In this document: positions 1 to 8,996 of the stretch, piece after piece
Layout of the letters: each line of letters opens with the position of its first letter
How positions within the stretch are numbered: position 1 is the first letter of the stretch
Source of the DNA: an actinobacterium acAMD-2
GTDB lineage: Bacteria; Actinomycetota; Actinomycetes; UBA12327
NCBI GenBank assembly: GCA_000754455.1
Contig: JNSE01000031.1
Coordinates: 1 to 64,000, forward strand
Direction: 5' to 3'
DNA length: 64,000 bases
Notes under the pieces: generated by a model
Databases searched by the model: none
Told to the model about the DNA's origin: nothing
What the model saw: only the letters and a program-made list of their open reading frames with translations
Program-made: the position numbers and the translations under genes

Positions 1-1200
1 CTCGTGGGATCCGACTCGCGTGAAGGCCTAACCAAAGCCGAACGCAACAAGTTCACCACCGGCATCGACCAGGGCAAGCGCTCGGACACGATGATCTTGA
101 TGCACATCTCGGGCGACAACTCCAACGTCACGATGGTGTCACTTCCGCGCGACTCTTATGTCAACATCCCCTCGTACAAAGACAAGAATGGCAATCGCCG
201 CTCGGCATCTAAAAACAAATTGAACGCCTCGTTCTCCAAAGGCGGCGCGCCCCTCACGATTCGCACCATTGAGTCGAACACGGGCTTAAAGATTGATCAC
301 TATGTTGAAATCAACATTGCAGGATTTGTGAAGATGGTGGACTCCCTGGGCGGTGCCCAGGTGTGCCTGGCTAAGTCAGTCAACGACAGGGACAGTGGCC
401 TCAAGCTCTCCAAGGGCAAGCACACTCTCGATGGCGCCGATGCTTTGGCTTACGTGCGAGCCCGCTCTATCTATGTGGACCAAGACCTCGGACGCATTCG
501 CGCGCAGCAAGCCTTCATCGGATCATTGGCTCGCAAGGCGTTGAGCGCACAGACCTTGACGAACCCGCTTAAGCTCAATCGCTTCCTTGATGCAGCGTTG
601 TCATCAGTGACCACGGACAAGCAGCTTGACCGCACTGCGATCTTGAACTTGGCCTCACGGATGCGTGAGGTAAAGGCGAATCAAATTAACTTCCTGACAG
701 TTCCGATTAAGAACAGTGACTATCGAGTTCCTGGTGTCGGCTCATCGGTTCTGTGGAGCGAAACCAAGGCGACCGCTCTCTTTGACAAGTTGCGTCAAGA
801 CCAGCCGATTGCTCCCAAGGTCGCAACAGTTAAAGCCACTGTTCCCCCCGGAAAGATCACCATCCAAGTCTTCAATGGTGCAGGGATAACAGGACTTGGC
901 GCTAAGACCGCCAACGATCTAGCGCGTGTTGGATTTGGGATGGCCGGACCAGCCAAGAACTCGGACGTGACTGGTCAAGAAGGCACCGTCATTAAGTACG
1001 ACCCCAAGAACGCCAAGCAACTTAAGACGTTGCAAGCCGCAATGCCCGATGCCACTATTGAAGCCGTACCCAACCTTGGAAAAACCTTCCAAGTAGTGGC
1101 CGGCTCTAAGTGGAGTGGCGCCTCACGGGTCACGATTGCCAGTGCCAAGCCGAAGTCGTCAGTGCCAACCACTTCGGCCGCTGACACCACTTGCACTTAA
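1..1200 (+). CDS. LCP (LytR-CpsA-Psr) family cell-wall glycopolymer ligase, 5' end cut by window
   Basis: The frame is open from base 1, and the first residues (LVGSDSR) are the inside of the LCP-domain opening strand, so the cytoplasmic tail and membrane anchor lie upstream of the window. The LCP core runs over about the first 250 residues: RSDTMILM, the SLPRDSYV segment with its Arg-Asp pair, and the Arg-rich YVRARSIYVDQDLGRIRAQQ stretch that binds the polyprenyl pyrophosphate. Residues 285-375 form a C-terminal LytR_C domain (IQVFNGAGITGLG), followed by a Ser/Thr-rich tail. LCP proteins transfer undecaprenyl-linked glycopolymers (arabinogalactan, teichoic acid or capsule type) to peptidoglycan on the outer face of the membrane. 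The acceptor polymer cannot be told from sequence. It converges on the thioesterase gene with only 9 bp between stops. Confidence 0.9.
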   Translation, partial: LVGSDSREGLTKAERNKFTTGIDQGKRSDTMILMHISGDNSNVTMVSLPRDSYVNIPSYKDKNGNRRSASKNKLNASFSKGGAPLTIRTIESNTGLKIDHYVEINIAGFVKMVDSLGGAQVCLAKSVNDRDSGLKLSKGKHTLDGADALAYVRARSIYVDQDLGRIRAQQAFIGSLARKALSAQTLTNPLKLNRFLDAALSSVTTDKQLDRTAILNLASRMREVKANQINFLTVPIKNSDYRVPGVGSSVLWSETKATALFDKLRQDQPIAPKVATVKATVPPGKITIQVFNGAGITGLGAKTANDLARVGFGMAGPAKNSDVTGQEGTVIKYDPKNAKQLKTLQAAMPDATIEAVPNLGKTFQVVAGSKWSGASRVTIASAKPKSSVPTTSAADTTCT

Positions 1201-1209
1201 GCTGCCGAA

Positions 1210-1728
1210 TCAGCTCTCGGCGCGAGATGCCTCAATAGCTGCCCGATGCGTCAACCGTGAGTCACGCCGGATCTGCGCTTCCCGCTGACGACGACGATCC
1301 TCGTCGGATTCCATGGTCACTTGCGGAACAGGCATGGGCCGTTGGTTTTCATCAATGCCAACAAACACTAAATAGGCGCTGGCCACGTGTTCCGGCTCGG
1401 TCACCGATCCATCAAAGCGCTCAGCCGTGACGCGGACGCCGATTTCCATGGATGTAGTACCCGTCCCATTGATCGAGGCATAAGCCGTCACGAGGTCACC
1501 CACATGGACAGGCAATCGAAGGATCATTTCGTCCATTGCGACGGTAACGGCTCGACCACCCCGGCAGTGACGTTGTGCGCAGGCGCCAGCTGCTTCGTCG
1601 ACGAGTTTCATGATGACCCCACCATGAATGTTTCCGTGAATGTTGGTATCCGTGATCTGCATAACGTGCGCCAAACGCGCGCGCGACTTATCTACCGGCA
1701 TGGGTTCCATAAATCCATGCTCGGTCAT
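1210..1728 (-). CDS. Acyl-CoA thioesterase, hotdog fold (YciA/BACH type)
   Basis: 172 residues, the single-hotdog size. The signature HGNIHGGVIMKLVDEAAG at residues 31-48 holds the conserved Asn/Gly-Gly and Asp44 region of the YciA/acyl-CoA hydrolase group. The C-terminal 40 residues are charged and probably disordered. It hydrolyses acyl-CoA to free acid and CoA; chain-length preference cannot be read. Its ATG follows directly on the TAA of the acyl-CoA dehydrogenase (no intervening base), so the two are surely co-translated and probably act on the same acyl-CoA pool. Confidence 0.85.
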   Translation of the reverse strand: MTEHGFMEPMPVDKSRARLAHVMQITDTNIHGNIHGGVIMKLVDEAAGACAQRHCRGGRAVTVAMDEMILRLPVHVGDLVTAYASINGTGTTSMEIGVRVTAERFDGSVTEPEHVASAYLVFVGIDENQRPMPVPQVTMESDEDRRRQREAQIRRDSRLTHRAAIEASRAES

Positions 1729-2889
1729 TTAGCCACGTCCGAGCAGGTGGCGCGCCATAACGATGCGTTGAACTTGGTTTGTTCCTTCGTAAATCTGCGT
1801 AATTTTGGCATCACGCATCATGCGCTCAACCGGGTATTCACGCGAGTACCCGTAGCCACCCAACAACTGCACTGCATCGGTGGTGATTTCCATGGCGACA
1901 TCGGAGGCAAAGCACTTGGCTGCAGCACCAAAGAACGTCAGGTCGCTGTCCCCGCGTTCCGACTTCGCGGCTGCGGCATAGGTCATTTGTCGCGCCGCCT
2001 CTAGCTTCATCCCCATATCGGCAAGCATGAACTGCAAACCTTGGAACTCGGCGATGGCCTTGCCGAACTGCTTACGCTCTTGCAGGTAAGCGGCGGCGTA
2101 ATCCAATGCACCCTGTGCGATTCCAACCGCTTGGGCAGCGATCGTGACACGGGTGTGGTCCAAGGTTTCCAACGCCAGCTTGAATCCCGTCCCTTCGTCG
2201 CCGATGATGCGGTCGGCAGGGATGCGCACATTGTCGAAATACAACTCGCGGGTGGGAGAGCCCTTAATCCCGAGCTTCTTTTCCAGTTCACCCACCGAGA
2301 ACCCAGGGTCTGAGGCCTCAACGACGAACGCGCTGATGCCTCGCGAGCGAGCATCGGGGTCCGTCGTTGCAAAGACGGTGTAAAACTGCGAAACCCCTGC
2401 GTTAGTGATCCAGCGCTTGACTCCGTTTAGTACCCATTCATCACCATCGCGCACCGCACGTGTGCGCATACTCGCTGCATCACTTCCCGCCTCCGGCTCG
2501 GAGAGTGCGTAGGAGAACAACGCCTCGCCCGCAGCCAATGGTGTCAGGTACTTAGCTTGCAACGCGGAAGAACCAGTCAGCATCAACGGCAACGAACCAA
2601 GTTTGTTGACAGCGGGAATCAACGATGAAGAAGCGCACACGCGGGCGACTTCCTCAATGACAATTGCCGCGGCAAGGGCGTCTGCACCATTGCCACCAAA
2701 TTCCTCGGGAATGTGGAGTGCATGCATGTCTGCCGCGGTCAATGCATCGAGCGCCTCTTGTGGGAATCGAGCTTGATCGTCGACCTCGGCAGCAAAGGGG
2801 GCGATTTGCTCGTTCGCTAGATCGCGAATGGCTTCGCGCAGGGCCTCATGCTCTTCGGATGGCCGGTAGAGATCAAAGTCTGCATTCAC
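1729..2889 (-). CDS. fadE: Acyl-CoA dehydrogenase (FadE25-like, short/branched-chain type)
   Basis: 386 residues, standard for the FAD-dependent acyl-CoA dehydrogenase family. Visible marks are the LSEPEAGSDA flavin/substrate loop, the WITNAG strand and the catalytic Glu368 in IYEGTNQVQRIV, which is the short/medium-chain position of the base. It oxidises acyl-CoA to trans-2-enoyl-CoA and passes electrons to ETF. The GTG start has an AGGAG site (2897-2901, minus strand) seven bases upstream. The position close to purEK, gtrA, birA and accD matches fadE25 of Mycobacterium. A branched-chain substrate feeding the propionyl-CoA pathway further along the window is plausible but inferred. Confidence 0.93.
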   Translation of the reverse strand: MNADFDLYRPSEEHEALREAIRDLANEQIAPFAAEVDDQARFPQEALDALTAADMHALHIPEEFGGNGADALAAAIVIEEVARVCASSSLIPAVNKLGSLPLMLTGSSALQAKYLTPLAAGEALFSYALSEPEAGSDAASMRTRAVRDGDEWVLNGVKRWITNAGVSQFYTVFATTDPDARSRGISAFVVEASDPGFSVGELEKKLGIKGSPTRELYFDNVRIPADRIIGDEGTGFKLALETLDHTRVTIAAQAVGIAQGALDYAAAYLQERKQFGKAIAEFQGLQFMLADMGMKLEAARQMTYAAAAKSERGDSDLTFFGAAAKCFASDVAMEITTDAVQLLGGYGYSREYPVERMMRDAKITQIYEGTNQVQRIVMARHLLGRG

Positions 2890-3006
2890 GGGAGGACTCC
2901 TCTAGGTGGACCCAAGCCCCCACACAGGCGGGTTCGGGCTAAGTGACTCGTGAGTAACCTATGGTAGGACAGACCCCAGCTTGCGCACTTTGGGCCTTGG
3001 CTGGCT

Positions 3007-3012
3007 TACCCT
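3007..3012 (+). promoter_or_regulatory. Putative leaderless -10 box (TACCCT)
   Basis: TACCCT fits TANNNT and lies seven bases before the ATG at 3020, the spacing of a leaderless transcript. No good -35 is seen at 17 bp. Confidence 0.45.
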
Positions 3013-3019
3013 GAGGGCA

Positions 3020-4231
3020 ATGGCGACGACATCTCTTCCCCCGTCTGGATCCGAACCGGCAGGTTCGCCGGTCTCGGATTCCGCGTGGGCCGGCATGACC
3101 CGGGCCCAGCGACGCCTGGCCACCCGCGAAACCAGGCTCCCGAAGAACCAGCCCCTTACACGTCTGCGCGAAGTGGACCTCCTTCGTTTCATCGCTGCAG
3201 TCGCGGTGATGTTGTTCCACTACACCGCACGACTGAATGCCGCATGGGGACCAGATGTTGACCCCACCACCGTTTTCCCGCAGTTGTCACAGTTCACGCG
3301 CTATGGCTTCCTTGGGGTTGAACTGTTCTTTGTCATTTCCGGCTTTGTCATTTTGATGACCGCCTTTGGCCGCAAAGTTGGCGAATTCGCCATTGCACGT
3401 TTTACTCGACTTTTTCCGGCCTACATTTTCGCCGTCATCTTCACCACGATCATTGTCACCGCATTTAGTCGTCTAGGAAATGACGTTGAGCCGCTGCAGG
3501 TCCTGACCAACATGACGTTGCTTCAGGAACCGCTAGGAATCGCTAGCGTCGATGGCGTCTACTGGTCGCTACTCATTGAACTGAAGTTCTACTTCCTTAT
3601 AGCCTGCCTGGTCGCCTTTGGAGTCACCTATCGACGCGTGGTCTCTTTCATGGGTCTGTGGCTCATCGCCACTGTGGCGCTTCAAGCAGCAGCAGCTCAA
3701 GGGCAGCCCGTTGCCTTCCTAGACTTCTTTCTCTTCCCGCGCTGGAGTCAGTACTTCATTGCTGGCATGGCCCTGTTTCTGATTCACAAATTCGGCTCAA
3801 ACATTGTGCTGTGGACCATGGTCTTTGTCACGTGGATCATCACGCTGTCCACGGTGGAGAAGGAGGCAGCAGGGGCCGAACGCATTGTGGGAGCCCCCAT
3901 CAACCCCGTCACGATGTACGCGGGCATTACCGCGATTTACCTGATCATGGCCCTGGTCGCGGTCGGTGGTTTGCGCTGGTTGAACTGGCGTTTCTTGACC
4001 ACCCTCGGATTACTCACCTACCCGCTGTACCTGCTCCACGAATGGGTCGGCTGGATCATGATTGATCGACTGCGTGAATCGTTTACTCCGTGGGAGACGC
4101 TCGGCATTGTTGTGGCAAGCATGATCGCGCTGGCGTGGTTTGTGGCGCGCTTCATTGAAGCCCCGCTATCGAAGTCGGTTCGTGGCGCGCTTAACCATGC
4201 GCTGCAGCAGATGCGATCCGAAGGCCGGTAA
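3020..4231 (+). CDS. Acyltransferase 3 family membrane protein (OafA/YrhL type)
   Basis: 403 residues from the ATG at 3020; an upstream GTG at 2981 is possible but adds only 13 unconserved residues. An N-terminal hydrophilic stretch of about 48 residues is followed by REVDLLRFIAAVAVMLFHY with the conserved His67, then ELFFVISGFVI and RFTRLFPAYIFAV, all hallmarks of acyltransferase 3, and about ten membrane segments. Members O-acylate cell-surface sugars or lipids using cytoplasmic acyl-CoA. Followed after 10 bp by UDP-glucose dehydrogenase, which suggests a role in modifying an envelope polysaccharide; the substrate is unknown. Confidence 0.9.
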   Translation: MATTSLPPSGSEPAGSPVSDSAWAGMTRAQRRLATRETRLPKNQPLTRLREVDLLRFIAAVAVMLFHYTARLNAAWGPDVDPTTVFPQLSQFTRYGFLGVELFFVISGFVILMTAFGRKVGEFAIARFTRLFPAYIFAVIFTTIIVTAFSRLGNDVEPLQVLTNMTLLQEPLGIASVDGVYWSLLIELKFYFLIACLVAFGVTYRRVVSFMGLWLIATVALQAAAAQGQPVAFLDFFLFPRWSQYFIAGMALFLIHKFGSNIVLWTMVFVTWIITLSTVEKEAAGAERIVGAPINPVTMYAGITAIYLIMALVAVGGLRWLNWRFLTTLGLLTYPLYLLHEWVGWIMIDRLRESFTPWETLGIVVASMIALAWFVARFIEAPLSKSVRGALNHALQQMRSEGR

Positions 4232-4234
4232 CCT
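4229..4234 (+). promoter_or_regulatory. Putative leaderless -10 box (TAACCT) for ugd
   Basis: TAACCT includes the stop codon of the acyltransferase gene and ends seven bases before the ugd ATG. No Shine-Dalgarno sequence is present. Confidence 0.4.
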
Positions 4235-4241
4235 CACTGTT

Positions 4242-5567
4242 ATGCGGATCTCAGTCATCGGCACCGGCTATCTCGGCGCCACTCATGCAGCATGCATGGC
4301 AGACCTTGGGCATGAGGTCATTGGGTTTGACGTGGACCCAGAAAAGGTTGCCAGCTTGGCTGCTGGCACGGTTCCGTTTCACGAACCCGGGCTTGACGAA
4401 GTCCTCCAGCGTGCGCTCGCGTCAGGTCGTTTGAGGTTTACCACCACGATCACTGACGTGGCAGCCCACGCTGATGTTCACTTTATTTGTGTCGGAACGC
4501 CGCAAAGCATTGATTCACCAGCCGCCGACATGACCCAGGTCAACGGCGCCATCGAGCTTCTCGCCCCACATCTTGATCGCCCCTGTTTGGTCGTGGGCAA
4601 ATCAACTGTCCCGGTAGGCACGGCTCAACGACTTGCCGACCAATTGCGCTCCACGTCGCCGGCATCAACTGATGTTCACCTGGCATGGAATCCGGAGTTC
4701 CTTCGCGAAGGTCATGCCGTTGCTGACACCGTGGCGCCTGATCGACTAGTCATTGGCGTCACTGATCCAACCGATGAAGCCACTTTGCGCCAGGTGTACG
4801 CACCGCTCTTGGACAACGATGTTCCACTCATCGTCGCGGACCTTCCCACCTCCGAATTGGTCAAAGCCTCGGCCAATGCCTTCCTGGCCACCAAGATTTC
4901 TTTTATCAACGCCATCGCTGAGTTGTGCGAGGCAACCGGTGCGGACATCACCGTCCTTGCTGATGCCATTGGGCGTGACGAACGCATCGGGCGGCGATTC
5001 CTCAATGCTGGATTAGGTTTCGGTGGCGGTTGCCTGCCCAAGGACATTCGTGCGTTTCGCGCACGTGCTACCGAACTGGGCATCGGTGAATCATTGGATT
5101 TCCTTGATGACGTTGATGCGATTAACCAGCGCTGTCGCACCCGCGCCGTTGCGGCAGCACTATCTCTGACTTCACAACAACTTGCTGGCCAACCCGTCAC
5201 GATCTTGGGTGCCGCCTTCAAGCCAGACAGTGATGACGTGCGTGATTCACCTGCGTTGGCGGTAGCGACCGAGCTCATTGAACATGGTGCGCTGGTAACG
5301 ATCTTTGACCCGGCGGCCAACCGCACCGCATCAGTTCGCGTTCCAACAGCGACCTATGCCGCCACTGCCGACGAAGCACTCGCTGGCGCCGGGTTGGTCT
5401 TACTGCTCACCGAATGGAAGCAGTTCCAAGACCTTGACCCCGTGAAAACAAAGTCGCAGGTGGCCACGCCGATCATGATTGATGCCCGAAACGTGCTTGA
5501 TCCGCAGCAATGGGCAAATGCCGGGTGGACCATTCACAGCTTGGGTCGTGGCACGCGCCATCCCTAA
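4242..5567 (+). CDS. ugd: UDP-glucose/GDP-mannose 6-dehydrogenase
   Basis: 441 residues from the ATG at 4242 (MRISVIGTGYLG); a longer open frame from 4140 would overlap the acyltransferase and is not conserved. Domain order is the family standard: Rossmann NAD site at residues 5-16, central helix with ELVKASANAFLATKISFIN (Lys208, Asn212), and the catalytic Cys264 in GFGGGCLPKD. The C-terminal UDP-sugar domain contains FKPDSDDVRDSPA. It oxidises UDP-glucose twice to UDP-glucuronate, a precursor of capsule and cell-wall polymers. Its TAA interlocks with the TAG of purE on the other strand. Confidence 0.93.
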   Translation: MRISVIGTGYLGATHAACMADLGHEVIGFDVDPEKVASLAAGTVPFHEPGLDEVLQRALASGRLRFTTTITDVAAHADVHFICVGTPQSIDSPAADMTQVNGAIELLAPHLDRPCLVVGKSTVPVGTAQRLADQLRSTSPASTDVHLAWNPEFLREGHAVADTVAPDRLVIGVTDPTDEATLRQVYAPLLDNDVPLIVADLPTSELVKASANAFLATKISFINAIAELCEATGADITVLADAIGRDERIGRRFLNAGLGFGGGCLPKDIRAFRARATELGIGESLDFLDDVDAINQRCRTRAVAAALSLTSQQLAGQPVTILGAAFKPDSDDVRDSPALAVATELIEHGALVTIFDPAANRTASVRVPTATYAATADEALAGAGLVLLLTEWKQFQDLDPVKTKSQVATPIMIDARNVLDPQQWANAGWTIHSLGRGTRHP

Positions 5568-6061
5568 CGGCGAAGGTTTTCGCCCTTGCTCTTCGCCACA
5601 GCATTGAGCTCGCGCTGGAAGTCGATCATCTTGGCCCGCAAGGACTCATCAGCTGCCCCAAGGATTCGCACGGCCAAGAGGCCAGCATTGCGCGCGTTGT
5701 CCACAGCCACCGTGGCGACCGGAACACCAGCTGGCATTTGGACAATCGACAATAGCGAATCCAAACCGTCAAGATTTTTCAAAGACACCGGAACGCCGAT
5801 CACCGGCAACGGCGTGACGGCGGCCAACATCCCCGGTAGGTGTGCCGCACCACCCGCACCAGCAATGATCACCTTCAGGCCACGACTAGAAGCTGTTTGC
5901 CCGTACGTGATCATTTCTTCCGGCATGCGATGGGCGGAAACCACGTCGGCTTCGTAAGCGACGCCAAACTCTTCGAGAGCCTCAGCGGCGGCCTGCATCA
6001 CTGGCCAATCCGAATCGCTGCCCATGACCAATCCAACGATGGGCGTGATGTTTTCAGTCAT
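5564..6061 (-). CDS. purE: N5-carboxyaminoimidazole ribonucleotide mutase
   Basis: 165 residues from the ATG at 6061, chosen because GGAGTG stands nine bases upstream and an earlier start would run into purK. The class I PurE marks are GSDSDWPVM (14-22) and SAHR with His44. The enzyme moves the carboxylate of N5-CAIR to C4 in purine synthesis. It lies 4 bp downstream of purK, which supplies its substrate. The last four bases are shared with the ugd stop. Confidence 0.97.
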   Translation of the reverse strand: MTENITPIVGLVMGSDSDWPVMQAAAEALEEFGVAYEADVVSAHRMPEEMITYGQTASSRGLKVIIAGAGGAAHLPGMLAAVTPLPVIGVPVSLKNLDGLDSLLSIVQMPAGVPVATVAVDNARNAGLLAVRILGAADESLRAKMIDFQRELNAVAKSKGENLRR

Positions 6062-6065
6062 TGCT

Positions 6066-7199
6066 TCACTCCGTGATTTCGCCAGTGAGATACGCAGCCG
6101 CATGTCGACCACGCTCAAGTAAATCTTCTAAGTCGTCGCCAACAACGGTGACATGCCCTACTTTGCGACCAGGGCGAACTTCTTTGCCATACATGTGAAT
6201 TTTCAGACCAGGATCACGAGCCATGCAATGCAAATATGCGTGATACATGTCGGGGTGGTCGCCCCCGAGCACATTCACCATGACCACGTGCGGTGCGAGT
6301 GCTGCGGTAGAACCTAAGGGCAGGTCGAGTACAGCACGCAAATGTTGTTCGAATTGGCTCGTCACTGCACCATCAATCGTCCAATGCCCACTGTTATGGG
6401 GGCGCATGGCCAATTCATTCACGACCACACCGTTGGCCGTCAAGAACATCTCAACAGCGAGCATGCCGGTGACGTCGAGTAGCTGTGCGATCTGCAGGGC
6501 GACGGACTGAGCCTGCATCGCGGTGTCTTCATCAATGGGGGCCGGTGCAATCACCTCGCGGCAGATGCCATCGCGTTGGATGGTTTGAACTACCGGATAG
6601 ACCGCTGCTTGTTCGTGAGGCGACCGTGCAACTTGGACGGCCAACTCGCAGGTGAATTCGACTTTCTCTTCCACCAGCCAGCGCACGTTACTTCCAGACA
6701 ACACGACAGCGGCTTCCTCGGCGGAAGTAACAACCATCACGCCCTTGCCGTCATATCCACCACGGGCGGTCTTGAGAACTACGGGCCATCCAGCGGTCGC
6801 AGCGAACTCGGCCACGTCCTCTGCACTGGTTACTTCGCGCCACAAGGGCGCGGGGATTCCCGCCGCAGACAAGGTGGTGCGCATCTGCAACTTGTCTTGA
6901 GCATTCACGAGAGCATGCGGACCCGGGCGCACCGCGATGCCCGCAGCAATCAGAGCGTCGAGATGTTCGGTCGGAACATGTTCGTGATCAAAGGTGATGA
7001 CGTCACAGTCACTGGCAAAGGCCAGCAAATCATCAACGTTGTCGTGGTTGCCGATCACCGTCGATGGGACGACCTGAGCCGCTGATTCCTGGGCATCCGC
7101 CGCAAGGACAGTGAACTTGACTCCCAGACCAATAGCGGCTTGAGCACACATGCGGGCCAACTGGCCTGCGCCCACCATGCCCACCACCGGGAAACTCAC
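6066..7199 (-). CDS. purK: N5-carboxyaminoimidazole ribonucleotide synthase
   Basis: 377 residues, full length for PurK. The N-terminus VGMVGAGQLARM and the middle ATP-grasp segments (VLKTARGGYDGKG, WLVEEKVEF, NELAMRPHNSGHWTIDGA) are diagnostic. It makes N5-CAIR from AIR, bicarbonate and ATP. The GTG start has AGGGA directly next to it, too close for a ribosome site, and a TAGTCT hexamer six bases upstream, so leaderless initiation is likely. Heads a two-gene purKE unit. Confidence 0.96.
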   Translation of the reverse strand: MSFPVVGMVGAGQLARMCAQAAIGLGVKFTVLAADAQESAAQVVPSTVIGNHDNVDDLLAFASDCDVITFDHEHVPTEHLDALIAAGIAVRPGPHALVNAQDKLQMRTTLSAAGIPAPLWREVTSAEDVAEFAATAGWPVVLKTARGGYDGKGVMVVTSAEEAAVVLSGSNVRWLVEEKVEFTCELAVQVARSPHEQAAVYPVVQTIQRDGICREVIAPAPIDEDTAMQAQSVALQIAQLLDVTGMLAVEMFLTANGVVVNELAMRPHNSGHWTIDGAVTSQFEQHLRAVLDLPLGSTAALAPHVVMVNVLGGDHPDMYHAYLHCMARDPGLKIHMYGKEVRPGRKVGHVTVVGDDLEDLLERGRHAAAYLTGEITE

Positions 7200-7205
7200 T
7201 CCCTA

Positions 7206-7211
7206 AGACTA
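7206..7211 (-). promoter_or_regulatory. Putative leaderless -10 box (TAGTCT) for purKE
   Basis: On the minus strand TAGTCT ends six bases before the purK GTG. Confidence 0.5.
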
Positions 7212-7246
7212 CCCGCCGCAGGTACAGGGTCGTTGTGCGGAGCAGG

Positions 7247-7252
7247 TATCCT
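7247..7252 (+). promoter_or_regulatory. Putative leaderless -10 box (TATCCT) for gtrA-like gene
   Basis: TATCCT ends seven bases before the ATG at 7260; no Shine-Dalgarno sequence is present. Confidence 0.5.
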
Positions 7253-7259
7253 GTAACCC

Positions 7260-7742
7260 ATGAGGGCTCTGTATCACCGGTTTCAGCACCTCACCCATGA
7301 ACTCGCCAAATTCGGCATCGTCGGAGCAATTGCTTTCGTCATTGATGTTGGCTCATTCAATCTCTTGCGGTACGTGGGTGATGTCGGGCCACTGACGTCC
7401 AAGGGAATTGCCGCCCTACTGGGTATGACCTTCGCTTACTTCGCCAACAGGCATTGGACCTGGGGCGACCGAGAGCGCACAAGTTTTCGTCGCGAGTACT
7501 TGTTGTTCTTCATGGTCAACGGCGTTGCCCTCATCATCGCTGAAAGTGCACTATTCATCAGCCACTACGTTCTTGGTTACCAATCGGTTCTTGCCGACAA
7601 CATTTCAGCGAACGGCATCGGACTGCTCCTGGGAACCTCATTTCGGTTCTACGCTTATCGACGCTGGGTGTTTCCTGAAACAGTTGATGCTGCACTCGCC
7701 GACGACTCCACGCCACCTTCGGAAACCTCTACCACTGTGTGA
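7260..7742 (+). CDS. GtrA family membrane protein
   Basis: 160 residues with four predicted membrane segments (about 16-36, 46-62, 82-102, 110-130) and the GtrA marks KFGIVGAIAFVIDVG near the N-terminus, FANRHWTW after helix 2 and FRFYAYRRWVF after helix 4. GtrA-like proteins are thought to help move polyprenyl-linked sugars across the membrane. The polar tail (about 133-160) is low in conservation, and its last 88 bp overlap the antisense 3' end of the histidine kinase gene. The position between purK and birA matches Rv3277 of M. tuberculosis. Confidence 0.88.
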   Translation: MRALYHRFQHLTHELAKFGIVGAIAFVIDVGSFNLLRYVGDVGPLTSKGIAALLGMTFAYFANRHWTWGDRERTSFRREYLLFFMVNGVALIIAESALFISHYVLGYQSVLADNISANGIGLLLGTSFRFYAYRRWVFPETVDAALADDSTPPSETSTTV

Positions 7743-8995
7743 TTGCCGCTTTCTAGGTCTTTGGCGTCTTGGTCTCGCTGGATGAGGAATAGGGCAAACG
7801 TTGTTGGCCTGGTGTTAACCAACTCCAAGCGCCCACCTAAGTTTTCGATCAGTGCGCGCGCCACGGATAGGCCCAGTCCGCTGCTCCCGCCGCCGCTGAT
7901 GTTGCGCTCGAACATGGATTTGGCTAGGTCTGGAGTAATCCCGTAACCCTCATCACTGATTTCAACCACCACGAGCCCTGCTGTATCGCGGACTCGAACG
8001 GAAACTGTGCCTTTGCCGTGCACGAGCGCATTGTCAAACAAGGTGGCAACGATTTGACGCAGCGGGCCGTCGCCGCCGCGAACGGTAACTGCTGGTGCCG
8101 AAACCTCAATGCTTCGATCCACGCGCGCGAAAAGTGGGCGCCATTCAGCTTCTAGTTGGGATAACACGAAAGAAAGGTCAGTCTCTGCTTCACCGATTTC
8201 CGACTGGCGAGCAGCGATCAGAAGGTCCGAAATCACGTCCCGCAGGCGGTCAATCTGCTCACGCGCAGCATTGACCCCCAGTCGAGCCGATGCGTAATCC
8301 GAACGGTTGGCCGCATCGATGACTTCATCCAGCTGCAATTCAATCGCGGTTAATGGGGTGCGGAGTTGGTGCGTCACATCGGCCACGAGTCCGCGCTCAG
8401 CACGCAATAGTTCGGCCACGCGAACAGAACTGGCATCCAAACTGTCCGCCACCTGATCCAAGTCCGCCATCCCATAGCGGCGAGCTGGGCGCAAGTCCCC
8501 TGACCCAATGCGCGCAGCATCCTCAGCAAGATCGACAAGAACGGTAGTGAGGATGCGAGATCGTCGAATGGCAATCAAGAATCCAATAAGCAACGCAAAG
8601 ATGATGATTCCCGAAATCTTCGAGGCCACAGCCGCAAGCGAAACGATGGAATCAATCGGCTCGGTAACCACCACCCTCACCCCGCCAGATTGACCGACCC
8701 CTTCTTCGGAGGAAGTCTGAGGTTGCGAACCAAAGGTCAGCGTTTGACCCGTCGGGAAGGTAACCACCGTGAGGCGTTGACGTTCGAGGTAGGGGCCCAA
8801 GGACTCTTTGTCTACCGGCAATCGTGCCTTGATGCGGTAATCCACCAGTTGTGCGTCATATTGCGCCTCAGCCGCTGCGAAAGCTCTCGCCTTCTGCCTA
8901 ATCCCGTAGTTGGAATACCCCAAAAGTGGGATGGCAATCAGTAAAGCGGTGATGAAGACCGTCGTGACGATGGTGAAAATGATTCTGCGGCGCAC
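7655..8995 (-). CDS. Two-component sensor histidine kinase
   Basis: 446 residues from a GTG at 8995, one base after the response-regulator stop, with AGGGGA eight bases upstream; the longer frame to 9079 would overlap the regulator. Order: membrane segment 5-25, extracytoplasmic sensor of about 90 residues, second membrane segment about 117-144, HAMP-like linker, HisKA with His209 in VADVTHQLRTPLT, then a HATPase domain with N box Asn322, DEGYG (348-352) and GLGLS (373-377). The tail past 405 is unconserved and is where the gene overlaps gtrA by 88 bp. It presumably phosphorylates the adjacent regulator; the signal is unknown. Confidence 0.93.
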   Translation of the reverse strand: MRRRIIFTIVTTVFITALLIAIPLLGYSNYGIRQKARAFAAAEAQYDAQLVDYRIKARLPVDKESLGPYLERQRLTVVTFPTGQTLTFGSQPQTSSEEGVGQSGGVRVVVTEPIDSIVSLAAVASKISGIIIFALLIGFLIAIRRSRILTTVLVDLAEDAARIGSGDLRPARRYGMADLDQVADSLDASSVRVAELLRAERGLVADVTHQLRTPLTAIELQLDEVIDAANRSDYASARLGVNAAREQIDRLRDVISDLLIAARQSEIGEAETDLSFVLSQLEAEWRPLFARVDRSIEVSAPAVTVRGGDGPLRQIVATLFDNALVHGKGTVSVRVRDTAGLVVVEISDEGYGITPDLAKSMFERNISGGGSSGLGLSVARALIENLGGRLELVNTRPTTFALFLIQRDQDAKDLESGNHTVVEVSEGGVESSASAASTVSGNTQRR

Positions 8996-8996
8996 G

